Notes: generated by a model not told the origin, from the letters alone. Shown: positions 44,524 through 54,104, numbered from the stretch's first letter. The stretch: 64,000 nt of DNA from Streptomyces alboflavus (GCF_000716675.1 NZ_JNXT01000003.1:336300-400299), one strand, 5' to 3'. Program-made: numbers and translations.

Positions 44524-47307
44524 GTGGCGACGGCCCGCTTCGTGGTGCTGGGAGACATCGAGGTCACCGAGGACGACCAGCCGCTGAGCATCGGTCACAT
44601 GCGGCAGCGCGGGGTCCTCGCGGTGCTCCTCGCGGACGCCAACCACACGGTCTCCGTCGATCAGCTGGCCGACCGCATCTGGGGCGACCGACCCCCGCGA
44701 CGGCTCCAGTCCACGCTCTACAGCTACCTGTCCCGACTGCGCCGGGCACTGATCCGGTTGGAGAAGACCGGGGTGCGCATCGACAAGGAGCCGGGCGGAT
44801 ACCGGCTCACCGTCGACCCCGCGGCCGTGGACCTGCACCGGTTCCGCGACCTGGTCGCGCGGGCCAGGGCGACCGAGGACCGCGAACAGGCCGCGGACCT
44901 GCTCGCGCGGGCGCTCGGCCAGTGGCAGGGCGAGGCGTTCGCCGGCCTGGACACGCCCTGGTTCAACGCGCTGCGCACCACCCTCGCCCGGGAACGCCTC
45001 GCCGCCGAGCTGGACCACAACGACCTCGCCCTGCAACAGGGCCGCCACGGCGAACTCCTCGCCGAACTGACCGCACGCGCCGAGGCGCACCCCCTGGACG
45101 AGCGCCTGGCCGGTCAGCTCATGCTCGCCCTGCACGGAGCGGGCCGCGCCGCCGACGCCCTCGGCCACTACCAGCGCGTCCGGGAACAGCTCGCCGACGA
45201 ACTCGGCGTCGACCCCGGAACCCCCCTGCGGGAACTCCATCAGCGCATCCTCACCGACGACCCGGAACTCGGCCTGCCCCGGCCACCGGGCGGACCGGCG
45301 TCGCCCACCGTCCCCGTGCCCCGCCAACTGCCTCTGTCCCCAGGCGTGTTCACCGGACGCGGCGACGAACTCGACCAACTCACCAAGGCGCTTGGTGAGA
45401 CCGTGGTGATCTCCGCGATCGGCGGGTCCGGCGGCGTCGGCAAGACCTGGCTGGCCGTGCGCTGGGCGCACGAGAACACCCACCGCTTCCCGGACGGGCA
45501 GCTGTACGTCAACCTCCGCGGCTTCGACCCGACGGCGGAGCCGATGCCCGTGTCCACGGCGGTACGCGGCTTCCTCGACGCGCTCGGCGTCGACGCGGAC
45601 GGCATCCCGCCGCACCTGGACGGACAGACCGCGCTCTACCGCAGCCTCGTCGCCGAGCGCCGCATGCTCGTCGTCCTCGACAACGCCCGCGACGCCGACC
45701 AGGTCCGCCCGCTCCTGCCGGGCAGCCCCGCCTGCACCGTCCTGATCACCAGCCGCAGCCGCCTGACCGCCCTCGTCGCCACCCACGGCGCCCGGCCACT
45801 GCCCCTGGACGTCCTCGACCGCGTCGCCGCACACCAACTCCTCACCAGCCACCTCGGCATGCCCCGCGTCGCCGCCGAACCCGAAGCCGTCAGCGCCCTG
45901 CTGGACCACTGCGCGGGACTGCCCCTGGCCCTGGGCATCGTGGCCGCCCGCGCCGCCACCCACCCCGACTTCCCGCTCGCCACCCTGGCCGCCGAGCTCA
46001 GCGAGGCCACCGACCGCCTCGACGCCCTCTACGCCGGTGACCTCACCGCCAACCTGCGCACCGTCTTCGCCGCCTCGCACCACGCCCTCACCCCGCAGGC
46101 CGCGACCCTGTTCGTCCTCCTCGGCCTAGCCCCGGGCCCCGACATCAGCCTCGCCGCCGCGGCGAGCCTCGCGGCCGTACCCGTGCCCCACGCCCGCACC
46201 CTGCTCGCCGAACTGGAGGGCGCCCACCTGGTGCGGCAGGACCGGCCCGACCGCTATCACGTGCACGACCTGATCCGCCTGTACGCGTGCGAGGTCGCGC
46301 ACCAGCAGCTCGGCGAGGACGTCGAGCCCGCCTTGGACCGGCTCGTCGACTTCCACCTGCACAGCGCGTACGCGGCCAACCGGCTCCTCGACGGCCCCCA
46401 CACGCCGTTCATGGTCCAGCCGGAAGCCCCGCCGCCCGGCTGCGCCCCACAGACTCCGGCCGACTTCGCGGCGGCGCTCCAGTGGTTCGACGACGAACAC
46501 GCCTGCCTGCTCGCCGTGCAGTCGCTCGCCCTGGCCACCGGTCGACTCCGGCAGGTCTGGCAGCTGGCCTGGACCCTCATCTCGTACCACCAGGGCGGCT
46601 ACCACCTGACGGAGTACCTCGCCGTCTGGCGCACCGCCCTCACGGCCGCCGAACAGCACGGAGAAACGCCCGCGCCCAAGGCCCTGGCCCACTGGCGCTA
46701 CGGCCACGCCCGCTCCCTGACGGGCGACCATTCCGAGGCCCTCGACCACCTGGGGCACGCCCTCGTCCTGGCCGAGCGCACAGGCGACATCGCGGGCCAG
46801 GCGCACATCTGCCGCACCCTCGGCCGCGTCTGGGAGCAGAGCGGCGACGACGAGCGCGCCCTCGAACACGCGGTGCGCGCCCTCGGCCTGTACCAGCGCC
46901 TGGACAACCCGTTCTGGCAGGCCAACCAGCACAACGCCGTCGGCTGGATGCACGCCAAGATCGCCCGGTACCCCGAGGCGCGCACCCACTGCGAGCAGGC
47001 GCTGCGTCTCTACCAGGAGCACGCGAGCCCCGCCGACGCCGCCTCCACCCTCGACAGCCTCGGCTACATCGCCCACCACTGCGGGCAACTCCCCGAGGCC
47101 CTCGGGTACTTCGAGCAGGCGCTGCCCCTCTTCCGGGAACGCTCCGACTCCTCGAACGAGGCCGACACCCTGGCGAACCTGGCCGAGACCCACCACGCCC
47201 TGGGCCACGCCACCGCGGCCCGCGAGGCGTGGCAACAGGCCTTGACGCTGTACGAGTCCCAGAACCGCCGCACTCAGGCCGAGTGGGTCCGGAACCGGTT
47301 GCGCTGA
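44524..47307 (+). CDS. AfsR-like SARP regulator: wHTH, BTAD, NB-ARC and TPR
   Basis: A 927-residue AfsR-type regulator. Residues 1-95: OmpR-like winged helix (RLQSTLYSYLSRLRRAL, ending GYRLTV). About 100-245: BTAD (LARERLAAELDHNDLALQQGRHGELLAEL, LADELGVDPGTPLRELHQRIL). About 280-560: NB-ARC ATPase with Walker A GGSGGVGKTW (about 300-309), RMLVVLDNARDADQVRPLLPG and ITSRSRL. About 690-920: TPR units (YPEARTHCEQALRLYQEH and similar). A GGAGG ribosome binding site precedes the GTG. These proteins activate antibiotic or developmental genes after ATP-driven changes, but no biosynthetic cluster is adjacent. Direct repeats upstream suggest self-control. Confidence 0.92.
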   Translation: MATARFVVLGDIEVTEDDQPLSIGHMRQRGVLAVLLADANHTVSVDQLADRIWGDRPPRRLQSTLYSYLSRLRRALIRLEKTGVRIDKEPGGYRLTVDPAAVDLHRFRDLVARARATEDREQAADLLARALGQWQGEAFAGLDTPWFNALRTTLARERLAAELDHNDLALQQGRHGELLAELTARAEAHPLDERLAGQLMLALHGAGRAADALGHYQRVREQLADELGVDPGTPLRELHQRILTDDPELGLPRPPGGPASPTVPVPRQLPLSPGVFTGRGDELDQLTKALGETVVISAIGGSGGVGKTWLAVRWAHENTHRFPDGQLYVNLRGFDPTAEPMPVSTAVRGFLDALGVDADGIPPHLDGQTALYRSLVAERRMLVVLDNARDADQVRPLLPGSPACTVLITSRSRLTALVATHGARPLPLDVLDRVAAHQLLTSHLGMPRVAAEPEAVSALLDHCAGLPLALGIVAARAATHPDFPLATLAAELSEATDRLDALYAGDLTANLRTVFAASHHALTPQAATLFVLLGLAPGPDISLAAAASLAAVPVPHARTLLAELEGAHLVRQDRPDRYHVHDLIRLYACEVAHQQLGEDVEPALDRLVDFHLHSAYAANRLLDGPHTPFMVQPEAPPPGCAPQTPADFAAALQWFDDEHACLLAVQSLALATGRLRQVWQLAWTLISYHQGGYHLTEYLAVWRTALTAAEQHGETPAPKALAHWRYGHARSLTGDHSEALDHLGHALVLAERTGDIAGQAHICRTLGRVWEQSGDDERALEHAVRALGLYQRLDNPFWQANQHNAVGWMHAKIARYPEARTHCEQALRLYQEHASPADAASTLDSLGYIAHHCGQLPEALGYFEQALPLFRERSDSSNEADTLANLAETHHALGHATAAREAWQQALTLYESQNRRTQAEWVRNRLR

Positions 47308-47345
47308 AGCGGCAGGAGCCGGGCGCCCCCGCACCTGCCGTTCCG

Positions 47346-47750
47346 CTACGGCCTCACCGCCATCGCGTCGATCTCGAAGAGCATGCCCGGGAGCGCGAGG
47401 GCGGCGACACCGCTGAGGGTCTGGGCGGGCAGCCGGTCGCCGAAGCGCGCGTGCAGCGCCTTGCCGAGGGCCTCCAGCTTCTCCCCGTCGTGGTCGACGA
47501 TGAAGCTGCCGAGGCGGACCACGTGCTCGTATCCGAGACCGACCCCCTCCAGCGCCGACCGCAGCCGGTCGAGGGCGAGTTCCACCTGGGAGGCGAAGTC
47601 GCCGGGAACGGGGGCGCCGGAGCTGTCGGAGGCGTACTGGCCGGCGATGAAGACGAGTTCGCCGGGTGCCGAGACGGCGTGGCTGTAGCCGAACGGGGTC
47701 GGGTCGTGGAGGGTGGCCGGGTTGGTGATGGTGCGGTGATCATCAGTCAT
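47346..47750 (-). CDS. RidA/YjgF-family protein
   Basis: A 134-residue RidA-family protein. The pattern YSHAVSAPGELVFIAGQYASDSSG, FASQVELALDRLRSALEGVGLGYEHVVRLGSFIVDH and the C-terminal GVAALALPGMLFEIDAMAV are typical. Classic RidA uses an arginine to hydrolyse enamines and imines; that Arg is not obvious here (the equivalent region reads LALPGMLFEIDAM), so it may belong to a RidA-like subgroup. The start is the ATG at 47750. It is intact, unlike the fragment at 10622. Confidence 0.85.
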   Translation of the reverse strand: MTDDHRTITNPATLHDPTPFGYSHAVSAPGELVFIAGQYASDSSGAPVPGDFASQVELALDRLRSALEGVGLGYEHVVRLGSFIVDHDGEKLEALGKALHARFGDRLPAQTLSGVAALALPGMLFEIDAMAVRP

Positions 47751-47881
47751 GTCTGCTCGAACGTGCGTGCAGGTCGAGTCATTCCGCGTCCGCGACGACG
47801 TGTCGTGCGGCGACGCAGGGTGTGGCGACGGGGTACGTGAGGACGCGGTGCGCGGTGCCGCGGGGTGCGGCGAGCGCGTGC

Positions 47882-48526
47882 TCACGGCAGGCGTTGTGCT
47901 CGTAGGACGGTGTCGTGGGTGTGGTGGGTGCCGGTGGGGGCCGGGGCGGCACGCGGGCGGGTCTCGTTGGTGAGGACGTGCCAGGTGGGGTCGAGGAGCC
48001 GGGCGATGTCGTCGGGCTGGTAGTAGTCGGCCGGGTCGAGGTCCGCGCCCTGGTGCCGGGCCAGGTCGGCGGGGGAGTGGGTGGCGAAGAGCAGGGTGCC
48101 GCCCGGGGCGACGGCGTCCAGGAGGCCGCGCAGCGCGGCGTGGCCCGGCCGCCGCCGGAGCGGGAAGTACTGGACGGTCACCAGGTCGAAGGCGCCCGCC
48201 GGGGGCGGCGTGGCGGTGAGGTCGGCCCGCGCCCACGCCACCCGGCCCTCGATGTCGGCGGCAGCGGCAGCGGCTCGTCGCAGGGCCACCTCGGAGATGT
48301 CGACCGCGGTGACCTGCCAGCCACGCCGGGCCAGCCAGCGCGCGTCGGCCCCTTCACCGCAACCGACGTCGAGCGCCCGTCCCGGCGGTAGGCCGCCGGC
48401 CTCGGCCACGAGCACCCCGTTGGGGTCACCGCTGAACACCTGCTCGCGGCCGCGATACATCTCGTCCCAGTGCTGGACCGTGCCGTACGGCTTGTCGTCG
48501 CTGCCGACCTGGGGATTTCGGGTCAT
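47882..48526 (-). CDS. Class I SAM-dependent methyltransferase
   Basis: A 214-residue methyltransferase. The SAM-binding motif is ALDVGCGEGADARWLARRGWQVTAVDIS (motif I GCGEG, acidic end VD), followed by ARADLTATPPPAGAFDLVTVQYF. It resembles tellurite-resistance/TehB-like and thiopurine methyltransferases. The ATG at 48526 follows GGAGGTGG. It is divergent from the XRE-cupin regulator, and a TTTGCG inverted repeat lies between them. The substrate is unknown; a role in detoxification under the regulator's control is plausible but inferred. Confidence 0.88.
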   Translation of the reverse strand: MTRNPQVGSDDKPYGTVQHWDEMYRGREQVFSGDPNGVLVAEAGGLPPGRALDVGCGEGADARWLARRGWQVTAVDISEVALRRAAAAAADIEGRVAWARADLTATPPPAGAFDLVTVQYFPLRRRPGHAALRGLLDAVAPGGTLLFATHSPADLARHQGADLDPADYYQPDDIARLLDPTWHVLTNETRPRAAPAPTGTHHTHDTVLRAQRLP

Positions 48527-48579
48527 CGTGACCACCTCCGACGCCAAGGTGCGCCCTCGTCGGCAAGCGGACAACGTTC

Positions 48580-48596
48580 TTTGCGGAAAACGCAAA
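48580..48596. promoter_or_regulatory. Inverted repeat between the methyltransferase and XRE-cupin genes
   Basis: TTTGCG (48580-48585), five bases GAAAA, then CGCAAA (48591-48596). A perfect 6-base stem in the only AT-rich patch of the 89-base divergent promoter region, 20 bases before the GTG of the XRE-cupin gene. It is a likely binding site of that regulator. Confidence 0.55.
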
Positions 48597-48615
48597 ACGC
48601 GGGCACGGTGGACCT

Positions 48616-49218
48616 GTGAGCGATGACGTCGACGCGGTGCTGGCCGCGGTCGGGCCCCGGCTGCGCGCGTTGCGCCGTCGCCGCGGCGTGACCCTGACGG
48701 CCCTGGCGGAGACCACCGGCATTCCGGTCAGCACGCTGTCCCGGCTGGAGTCCGGTCACCGCAAGCCGGGCCTGGAACTCCTCCTTCCGCTGGCCAGGGC
48801 CTACCAGGTGCCGGTCGACGAGTTGATCGGCGCTCCGGCCGACCTCGACCCCCGGGTGCGTCCGCAGCCGTTCACCCGGAACGGCATGACGGTCGTCCCG
48901 CTGACGCGCAAGCCCGGCGGACTCCAGGCGTACAAGCACATCCTGCCCGCCGGTCTGACCGAAGGACGCGAACCCGACCCCCGCTCGCACGAGGGCTACC
49001 ACTGGCTGTACGTCCTGCGCGGCCGACTCCGCGTCGTGCTCGGCGAGAAGGACTTCGTCCTCGCCGAGGGCGAGGCCGCCGAGTTCGACACCCACCTCCC
49101 GCACTGGTTCGGCAACGCCGACGACCACCACGTGGAGTTCTTCAGCATCCTCGGCTCCCAGGGCGAACGCGTCCACATCAAGGCCCGCTTCCGCCCTGAC
49201 GACGACCGTGCCCTCTGA
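48616..49218 (+). CDS. XRE-family regulator with C-terminal cupin domain
   Basis: A 200-residue regulator: an N-terminal XRE helix-turn-helix (RLRALRRRRGVTLTALAETTGIPVSTLSRLESGHRKPGLELLLPLARAYQVPVDELIG) and a C-terminal cupin_2 beta barrel (HEGYHWLYVLRGRLRVVLGEKDFVLAEGEAAEFDTHLPHWFGN). The cupin likely senses a small molecule or metal. It is divergent from a methyltransferase, with which it shares a promoter region carrying a palindrome. The GTG at 48616 has GGTGGA upstream. Confidence 0.92.
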   Translation: MSDDVDAVLAAVGPRLRALRRRRGVTLTALAETTGIPVSTLSRLESGHRKPGLELLLPLARAYQVPVDELIGAPADLDPRVRPQPFTRNGMTVVPLTRKPGGLQAYKHILPAGLTEGREPDPRSHEGYHWLYVLRGRLRVVLGEKDFVLAEGEAAEFDTHLPHWFGNADDHHVEFFSILGSQGERVHIKARFRPDDDRAL

Positions 49219-49274
49219 TCAGCCCCGGAGGCGTACGACTCGGGGCGCGACGGCCACCCGGCCAGACCTCCGCG

Positions 49275-52200
49275 TCAGCACGTGGCGCGGTAGGACAGAT
49301 CCGGCAGATACGTCCGCCAGTCCCGCCGCGACAGCCCCGAACCCGCCCGCTCGCACACGGCGCCGAGCACACGCGCGGGGTCGAGCGCGTACTTCTGCGA
49401 CGGCACGTGCGAGCCGCCCGCGTACAGCGTCCTGCCGTCGGGGCCGAAGGCCAGCGCCGTGATCGTGTCGCCGGGCGTGGGCAGGGGCGACCCCAGCGGC
49501 CTGCTGGAGGGGACGTCCCACAGCTGGAGCGTGCCGGAGCTGGTGGCCACGGCGAGCGTGGTGTTGTCGGGGGAGAAGGCGAGCGCGCGGACCGCGTCGT
49601 CGTCCGTGGTGGGCGCGGTGTCGGAGTCGGCGGCGGTCAGGACGGCTCGGCGGGTGCTTCCGGTGCCGTCCCAGATGGTCACGCGGCCGTAGGCGTCGCC
49701 CGCGGCCAGGTACTGCCCGCCGGGGCTGAACGCCAGCTCGCTGGTCAGGGTGCCGCTGAGCGATGTGCGCACGGCTTTGCCGGTGCGGGGGTCGGCGATG
49801 GCCTGCCAGGAGGCGATCCTGGCCGCGTCCCGTCGTACCGCGAGGTCGCCGGAGATGCCCGACAGCGTCCTGACCTTCCTGGGCCGGCCGCCGGTGCGCA
49901 GGTCCCACACCTCGGTGGTCTCGCGCATCGTCGTGCGGCCCAGGAACAGGCGGGAGCCGTCGGCGCTGAGCACGAGGCCGTCCAGACCGCTCGCGCCCAT
50001 CTCGGCCGCGTCCAGGTCGACCACCGCGTGCTCACGGCCCTTCCGGACGTCCCACACGCTGACCCGATCCTGGTCCGGTGCCCTGCCGTCGCCCAGCTGC
50101 CGTGCCTGCCCGTAGGCGAAGTACCGGCCGTCGGCGCTGAACGACATGAGGTCCGCGCACTCATCGGACCCCGGCGAAACCACCCCCGGTTCGGCCGGGC
50201 CCAGCTCCTCGTCCGGTGGCATGTCGTCGGGGTCGGGCGCGGGTTCTTCCTCGGCCGCCCTCGGGCAGGGCTCGACGGGCGGCGCGAAGACGGTCCGCCC
50301 ACTGCGGGTGTCCACCAGCCGCAGGTCCTTGCCGCCCTTCGCGTGCCGGACGACGGCCTGGGTGCGGCCGCCCGCGGCCAGCCGCCCCTGGGAGAAGTAC
50401 TCCTTGCGCCAGGCCGCGTCGACCGCCGACTTCACGCTCAGCGAGTGCACGACCGTCCTCGACTCGTTGAAGTAGCGCACGGCGCCCGCGCTCCGGTCGA
50501 ACTCGAAGCCCACGGACGCGCTGCCGACGGTGGCACGGCGCGCCACCGGCGCGTCCGGCGAGGCAAGGCGCCACACCTCGACGCCGTCCGGCGTGGACGC
50601 CACCGCGAACTCGCTGTCCGCGCTGAACCGGACGTCCTCAAGGCCTCGGCTCGCCACCCGCGGTGCCTCGCGCCCGCTGCGCAGGTCCCAGCGGCGGATC
50701 TCACGGCTGGTGACGCGCGCCAGGTGCCTGCTGTCCGGGGTGAACACGAACGTGGCGTCGCCACAGTCGAACCGCTTCTTGTCGACGGTCAGCCAGGAGC
50801 GCTTGAGCCGCGCGCGCCGGGCGATGTCCCAGACCTCAAGAGGGCCATCCTCACCGCAGCGGGCCAGCAGGCGGTCGTCCGCGCTCAGCGCGAAGCTCTC
50901 GGACTTGTACGAATGCCGCTGCTTCATGGCCAGCAAGGCGCGGCCACTGCGTACATCGAAGAGCTTGCTGTATGCGACGTCCGTGCCCTCCGCGGTACGT
51001 GAGGCCCTCTCACCCTCCGCCGTACGTGAAGCCCTCTCGTCCTCAACCACACGTGAACCGTCCGCCCCTGCGGACATGCCTGAACCGCCCGCCCCTTCCG
51101 ACGCGGTCGAATCGCCCGCGCCCTCCGGCACCAGCTCCCCGCCCGCGCCCTCCACCGGGTCCCCGTCGTCCACGTCGTCCCCGTCGTCCACGTTCCACAC
51201 CTTCAGCGCCACCCGCTCGCCGCCGGGGGAGAAGGTGACGCTCGGCAATTCGGTCGCGGGCAGGCGGCTGAGCACACGCCCGGCGCGGACGTCCCACATC
51301 ACCGTGGCCTCGGTCAGGCCCACGGCCAGCGTCCGGCCGTCCGGGCTCACCGTCACCTCCGGACCGTCCGCGGCCAGCTTGCCGAGCCCGGGATACACCC
51401 GTGCCCTCGGCCGCAGTTCCCGCAGGTCCCAGGTGCGCACACGCTTCGCGGACGCCGCCACCAGAGTCCGCCCGTCGGCGGTCAACTCGGTCGCCACCAG
51501 CTCCTCCCCGGCGCCGGGGAGGGAGAAGGACGACACCTCGTTCTGCGTCATGGCGCCGAGCAGCGCCGAGCGGGTCTCGGTGGACTCCGCGAGCCGCCAG
51601 GCGGCGACGCTCAGCCGCATCGCGGTGACCGGGTCGTGATCGCGCATCGTGGCGGCCGCAGCGGCGATGCGGCGGGCCTCCGCCTCAACGTGCCGCCGCT
51701 CGCTCGTACGGCTCTCCCGCCACGCCATGGCACCGGCGAGCACCGACAGGACCACCAGGATCGCCAGCGCACCTGACAGGGCGCGGCGACGGCGCCGCGC
51801 ACGCGTGCGGGCCTGTCGGCTCGCCGTGAGGAACGACAGCTCCAGCCCGGTCAGGTCCGCGCCCCCGCCGCCGTCGGCGGTGAAGTGCTCCGCCGCCGTG
51901 GTCAGCCGGGCGCCCCGGTACAACGCGCCCCGGTCGTGGGCCAGTTCCTCCCAGGTGCGGGCCGCCTCCGTCAGGTGGCGGTGGGCACGCAGCCGGTCCC
52001 GGTGGGCGTCCACCCAGGCCCCGAGGCGGGGCCAGGACGTGATCAGGGCCTCGTGGGCCAGGTCGACGGTGTCGTCGTCGAGGGTGATGAGCCGGGCCCG
52101 GGCCAACACGTCCACCACGGCGTCGACCTCGTCGCGGTCACCGAAGTCGAGTTCGGCGCGCCGGATCGGACGCCGGGTGTCCTGGGAACCTTCCCCCGGG

Positions 52201-53315
52201 GCGATCAGCCGCAGCAGGATCAGCCGCGCCAACTCCCTGCGACTGTCCGACAGCCGGGCGTGGACGTCCTCGGCGGTGCGGGCGATGGCGCCGTGGAGGC
52301 CGCCCGTGTCCTCGTACCCCCGCAAGGTCAGCGTCCGGCCGCGCCGACGCCGCCAGGTCTCGCGCAGCGCGTGGGAGAGCAGCGGCAGCGCCCCCGGCTC
52401 GCTCCCGGCCTCCTTCACCAGCCGGGCCGTCAACTCGCGCTCCACGATCAGCCCCGAGACCTGGGCGGGCTTCACGACCGCCTGCCGCAGCTCGGCCGCC
52501 GACATCGCCGTGACCAGAAGACCCGCCTCGGACAACACCTCCGCCAGAGCGCGGTGTTCGGCGCAGCGGCCGTAGAAGTCGGCCCGCACACCGAGCACCA
52601 CCCGCAACCGGCTCTCGGGCCTCCGCGCCGCCAGGAGTGCGTCGATGAAGGCGGCCCGCTCCCGCGGATCCCGGCACAGCGTGAACACCTCCTCGAACTG
52701 GTCCACGATCAGCCAGGTGTCACCGTCCCCCGCGGCAGGCGTGAGCACCTTCGTGTGCGTACGCGAAGGATGCTCGCCCGGTGTGAGGATCCGAAGCGCC
52801 GCAGGACGCTCCACCGTGTCGTCGGCCCGCCGCAGCCGGGGTATGAGCCCCGCCCGCAGAAGGGACGACTTGCCGCCCCCGGAGGGACCGAACACCACGG
52901 TGAAGCGGGACGCACGGACGCGCTCGACCAGGTCCTCGGTCAGCCGCTCACGCCCGAAGAACAGCCCCTCGTCACCCGGCTCGTAGCGCGTCAGACCCCG
53001 ATACGGCGACTGCCCGGCAGCACCGTCGTCCTCGTCCAGCGACTCCTCGGCCTGCTCCCGTTCCACCTCGCGCCAGCGGCGCTCCCACTCCTGCGGATCG
53101 GCCCCACAGGCCCGCGCGTACGCCAGCGCCACCGCGAGCGACGGCAGTTTCTCCCCCGCGGCCGCCTGCGACAGCGCCGTCACCGAGTAGCCCACCTGCT
53201 GCGCCATCACGCGATACGACGGAGCTCCCGCCTCCTGCCGCACCTTGCGCAACTCCACCGCGAACCGGGCCACCGGCCCGTCCGTCGGATCGAGCGGCTT
53301 TTCCCGACGCCCCAC
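49275..53315 (-). CDS. XRE-nSTAND1-TM-WD40 signalling protein
   Basis: A 1346-residue protein. Residues about 12-75: XRE-type helix-turn-helix (SYRVMAQQVGYSVTALSQAAAGEKLPSLAVALAYARACG). From about 105: nSTAND1 ATPase (SPYRGLTRYEPGDEGLFFGRE) with Walker A GPSGGGKSS near 141-150 and Walker B WLIVDQFEEV near 202-212. One hydrophobic helix at about 510-530 separates it from a C-terminal WD40 propeller of some 750 residues with repeated WDLR, WDIA, SPDGR and ADG motifs. A low-complexity insert (27-base tandem repeat at 50986-51039) interrupts the propeller. HTH and ATPase would be cytosolic and the propeller probably external. Function unknown; a sensor or conflict (NLR-like) protein is plausible. 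Confidence 0.85.
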   Translation of the reverse strand: MGRREKPLDPTDGPVARFAVELRKVRQEAGAPSYRVMAQQVGYSVTALSQAAAGEKLPSLAVALAYARACGADPQEWERRWREVEREQAEESLDEDDGAAGQSPYRGLTRYEPGDEGLFFGRERLTEDLVERVRASRFTVVFGPSGGGKSSLLRAGLIPRLRRADDTVERPAALRILTPGEHPSRTHTKVLTPAAGDGDTWLIVDQFEEVFTLCRDPRERAAFIDALLAARRPESRLRVVLGVRADFYGRCAEHRALAEVLSEAGLLVTAMSAAELRQAVVKPAQVSGLIVERELTARLVKEAGSEPGALPLLSHALRETWRRRRGRTLTLRGYEDTGGLHGAIARTAEDVHARLSDSRRELARLILLRLIAPGEGSQDTRRPIRRAELDFGDRDEVDAVVDVLARARLITLDDDTVDLAHEALITSWPRLGAWVDAHRDRLRAHRHLTEAARTWEELAHDRGALYRGARLTTAAEHFTADGGGGADLTGLELSFLTASRQARTRARRRRRALSGALAILVVLSVLAGAMAWRESRTSERRHVEAEARRIAAAAATMRDHDPVTAMRLSVAAWRLAESTETRSALLGAMTQNEVSSFSLPGAGEELVATELTADGRTLVAASAKRVRTWDLRELRPRARVYPGLGKLAADGPEVTVSPDGRTLAVGLTEATVMWDVRAGRVLSRLPATELPSVTFSPGGERVALKVWNVDDGDDVDDGDPVEGAGGELVPEGAGDSTASEGAGGSGMSAGADGSRVVEDERASRTAEGERASRTAEGTDVAYSKLFDVRSGRALLAMKQRHSYKSESFALSADDRLLARCGEDGPLEVWDIARRARLKRSWLTVDKKRFDCGDATFVFTPDSRHLARVTSREIRRWDLRSGREAPRVASRGLEDVRFSADSEFAVASTPDGVEVWRLASPDAPVARRATVGSASVGFEFDRSAGAVRYFNESRTVVHSLSVKSAVDAAWRKEYFSQGRLAAGGRTQAVVRHAKGGKDLRLVDTRSGRTVFAPPVEPCPRAAEEEPAPDPDDMPPDEELGPAEPGVVSPGSDECADLMSFSADGRYFAYGQARQLGDGRAPDQDRVSVWDVRKGREHAVVDLDAAEMGASGLDGLVLSADGSRLFLGRTTMRETTEVWDLRTGGRPRKVRTLSGISGDLAVRRDAARIASWQAIADPRTGKAVRTSLSGTLTSELAFSPGGQYLAAGDAYGRVTIWDGTGSTRRAVLTAADSDTAPTTDDDAVRALAFSPDNTTLAVATSSGTLQLWDVPSSRPLGSPLPTPGDTITALAFGPDGRTLYAGGSHVPSQKYALDPARVLGAVCERAGSGLSRRDWRTYLPDLSYRATC
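50986..51039 (-). repeat. 27-base tandem repeat in the WD40 protein
   Basis: Two adjacent near-identical 27-base units (50986-51012 and 51013-51039) encode the duplicated peptide RASRTAEGE. They are part of a longer low-complexity stretch to about 51190 that is Glu/Gly/Ala-rich. Confidence 0.8.
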
Positions 53316-53600
53316 CCCACGCCCCCTGTTCCGTTGATGAACCGTGTCAACCTACGAGCCGCCGCCGCTCCCAGCAAGGAACGCGGCGGCCCCGCGCGGG
53401 TCACGCGAAGCTCCCGTGCCGACCCCCACGTGATTGTTCACCAGCACGGAAGCGGGGTGCTGAAAAACGCCGCACGCTGTGAACTCTTCGTCATCAGCAC
53501 GGCAACGGCCCGCCTCGGCGCGGGTCCTGCCGCGCTCTCGATCCGCGGGTTCCACAGACCTCTCCACCGGGGTCGGCCCGCGGAAGGGGAGGGACGGGAC

Positions 53601-54104
53601 ATGTCTGCATCGACGAAGCCGCGCACTCGCTGGCGCAAGGCGGCCACGAACATCGGCGTCACCGGAGCGTTCGCGGGACTCGTGATCGGCGGAGCGTCGT
53701 CCGCCGGCGCCGCCGGCGCGGCGGCACAGGACGAGAAGAGCCCCCGCTCGGCGAGCGCAGGACCCTTCGCCTTCCATGGGGCGTCCGGCAGCGGCAAGGC
53801 CAGGATCAGCGGGAAGTACCAGTACTGGTACGCGGGCTCCGTCCACGGCCGTGCCTTCTACGACGGCAAGTTCTCGGGCGCGAGGGCTCAGGACCGGGCG
53901 GCGGGTGACGGCTACGAGGCGGTCCTGGCGCTGAAGTACGACGAGTTCAACGGCGGCAGGTGGCGGACGGTCAAGAACCGCGTGGCCGTGGTCAACAGCA
54001 CCAAGTCGTGGTCGTTCAGGGGCAAGGACAAGGTCGTCGCGTACGCCTGCGACCGCAAGGTCGGGACGACGAGGCTCCTGAACTGCAAGCCCTGGAGGTT
54101 CTGA
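53601..54104 (+). CDS. Small secreted protein of unknown function
   Basis: A 167-residue exported protein. A basic N-terminus (SASTKPRTRWRKAA), a hydrophobic core and an Ala-rich cleavage region near residue 45 give a Sec-type signal. The mature part is basic and aromatic-rich with alternating strands (KYQYWYAGSVHGRAFYDGKF, KYDEFNGGRWRTVKNRVAVV) and two cysteines close to the C-terminus that could form a disulfide. I do not recognise the family. The ATG follows AGGGACGGGAC. A perfect 18-base hairpin terminator follows. It lies 285 bases from the divergent XRE-nSTAND-WD40 gene. Confidence 0.75.
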   Translation: MSASTKPRTRWRKAATNIGVTGAFAGLVIGGASSAGAAGAAAQDEKSPRSASAGPFAFHGASGSGKARISGKYQYWYAGSVHGRAFYDGKFSGARAQDRAAGDGYEAVLALKYDEFNGGRWRTVKNRVAVVNSTKSWSFRGKDKVVAYACDRKVGTTRLLNCKPWRF

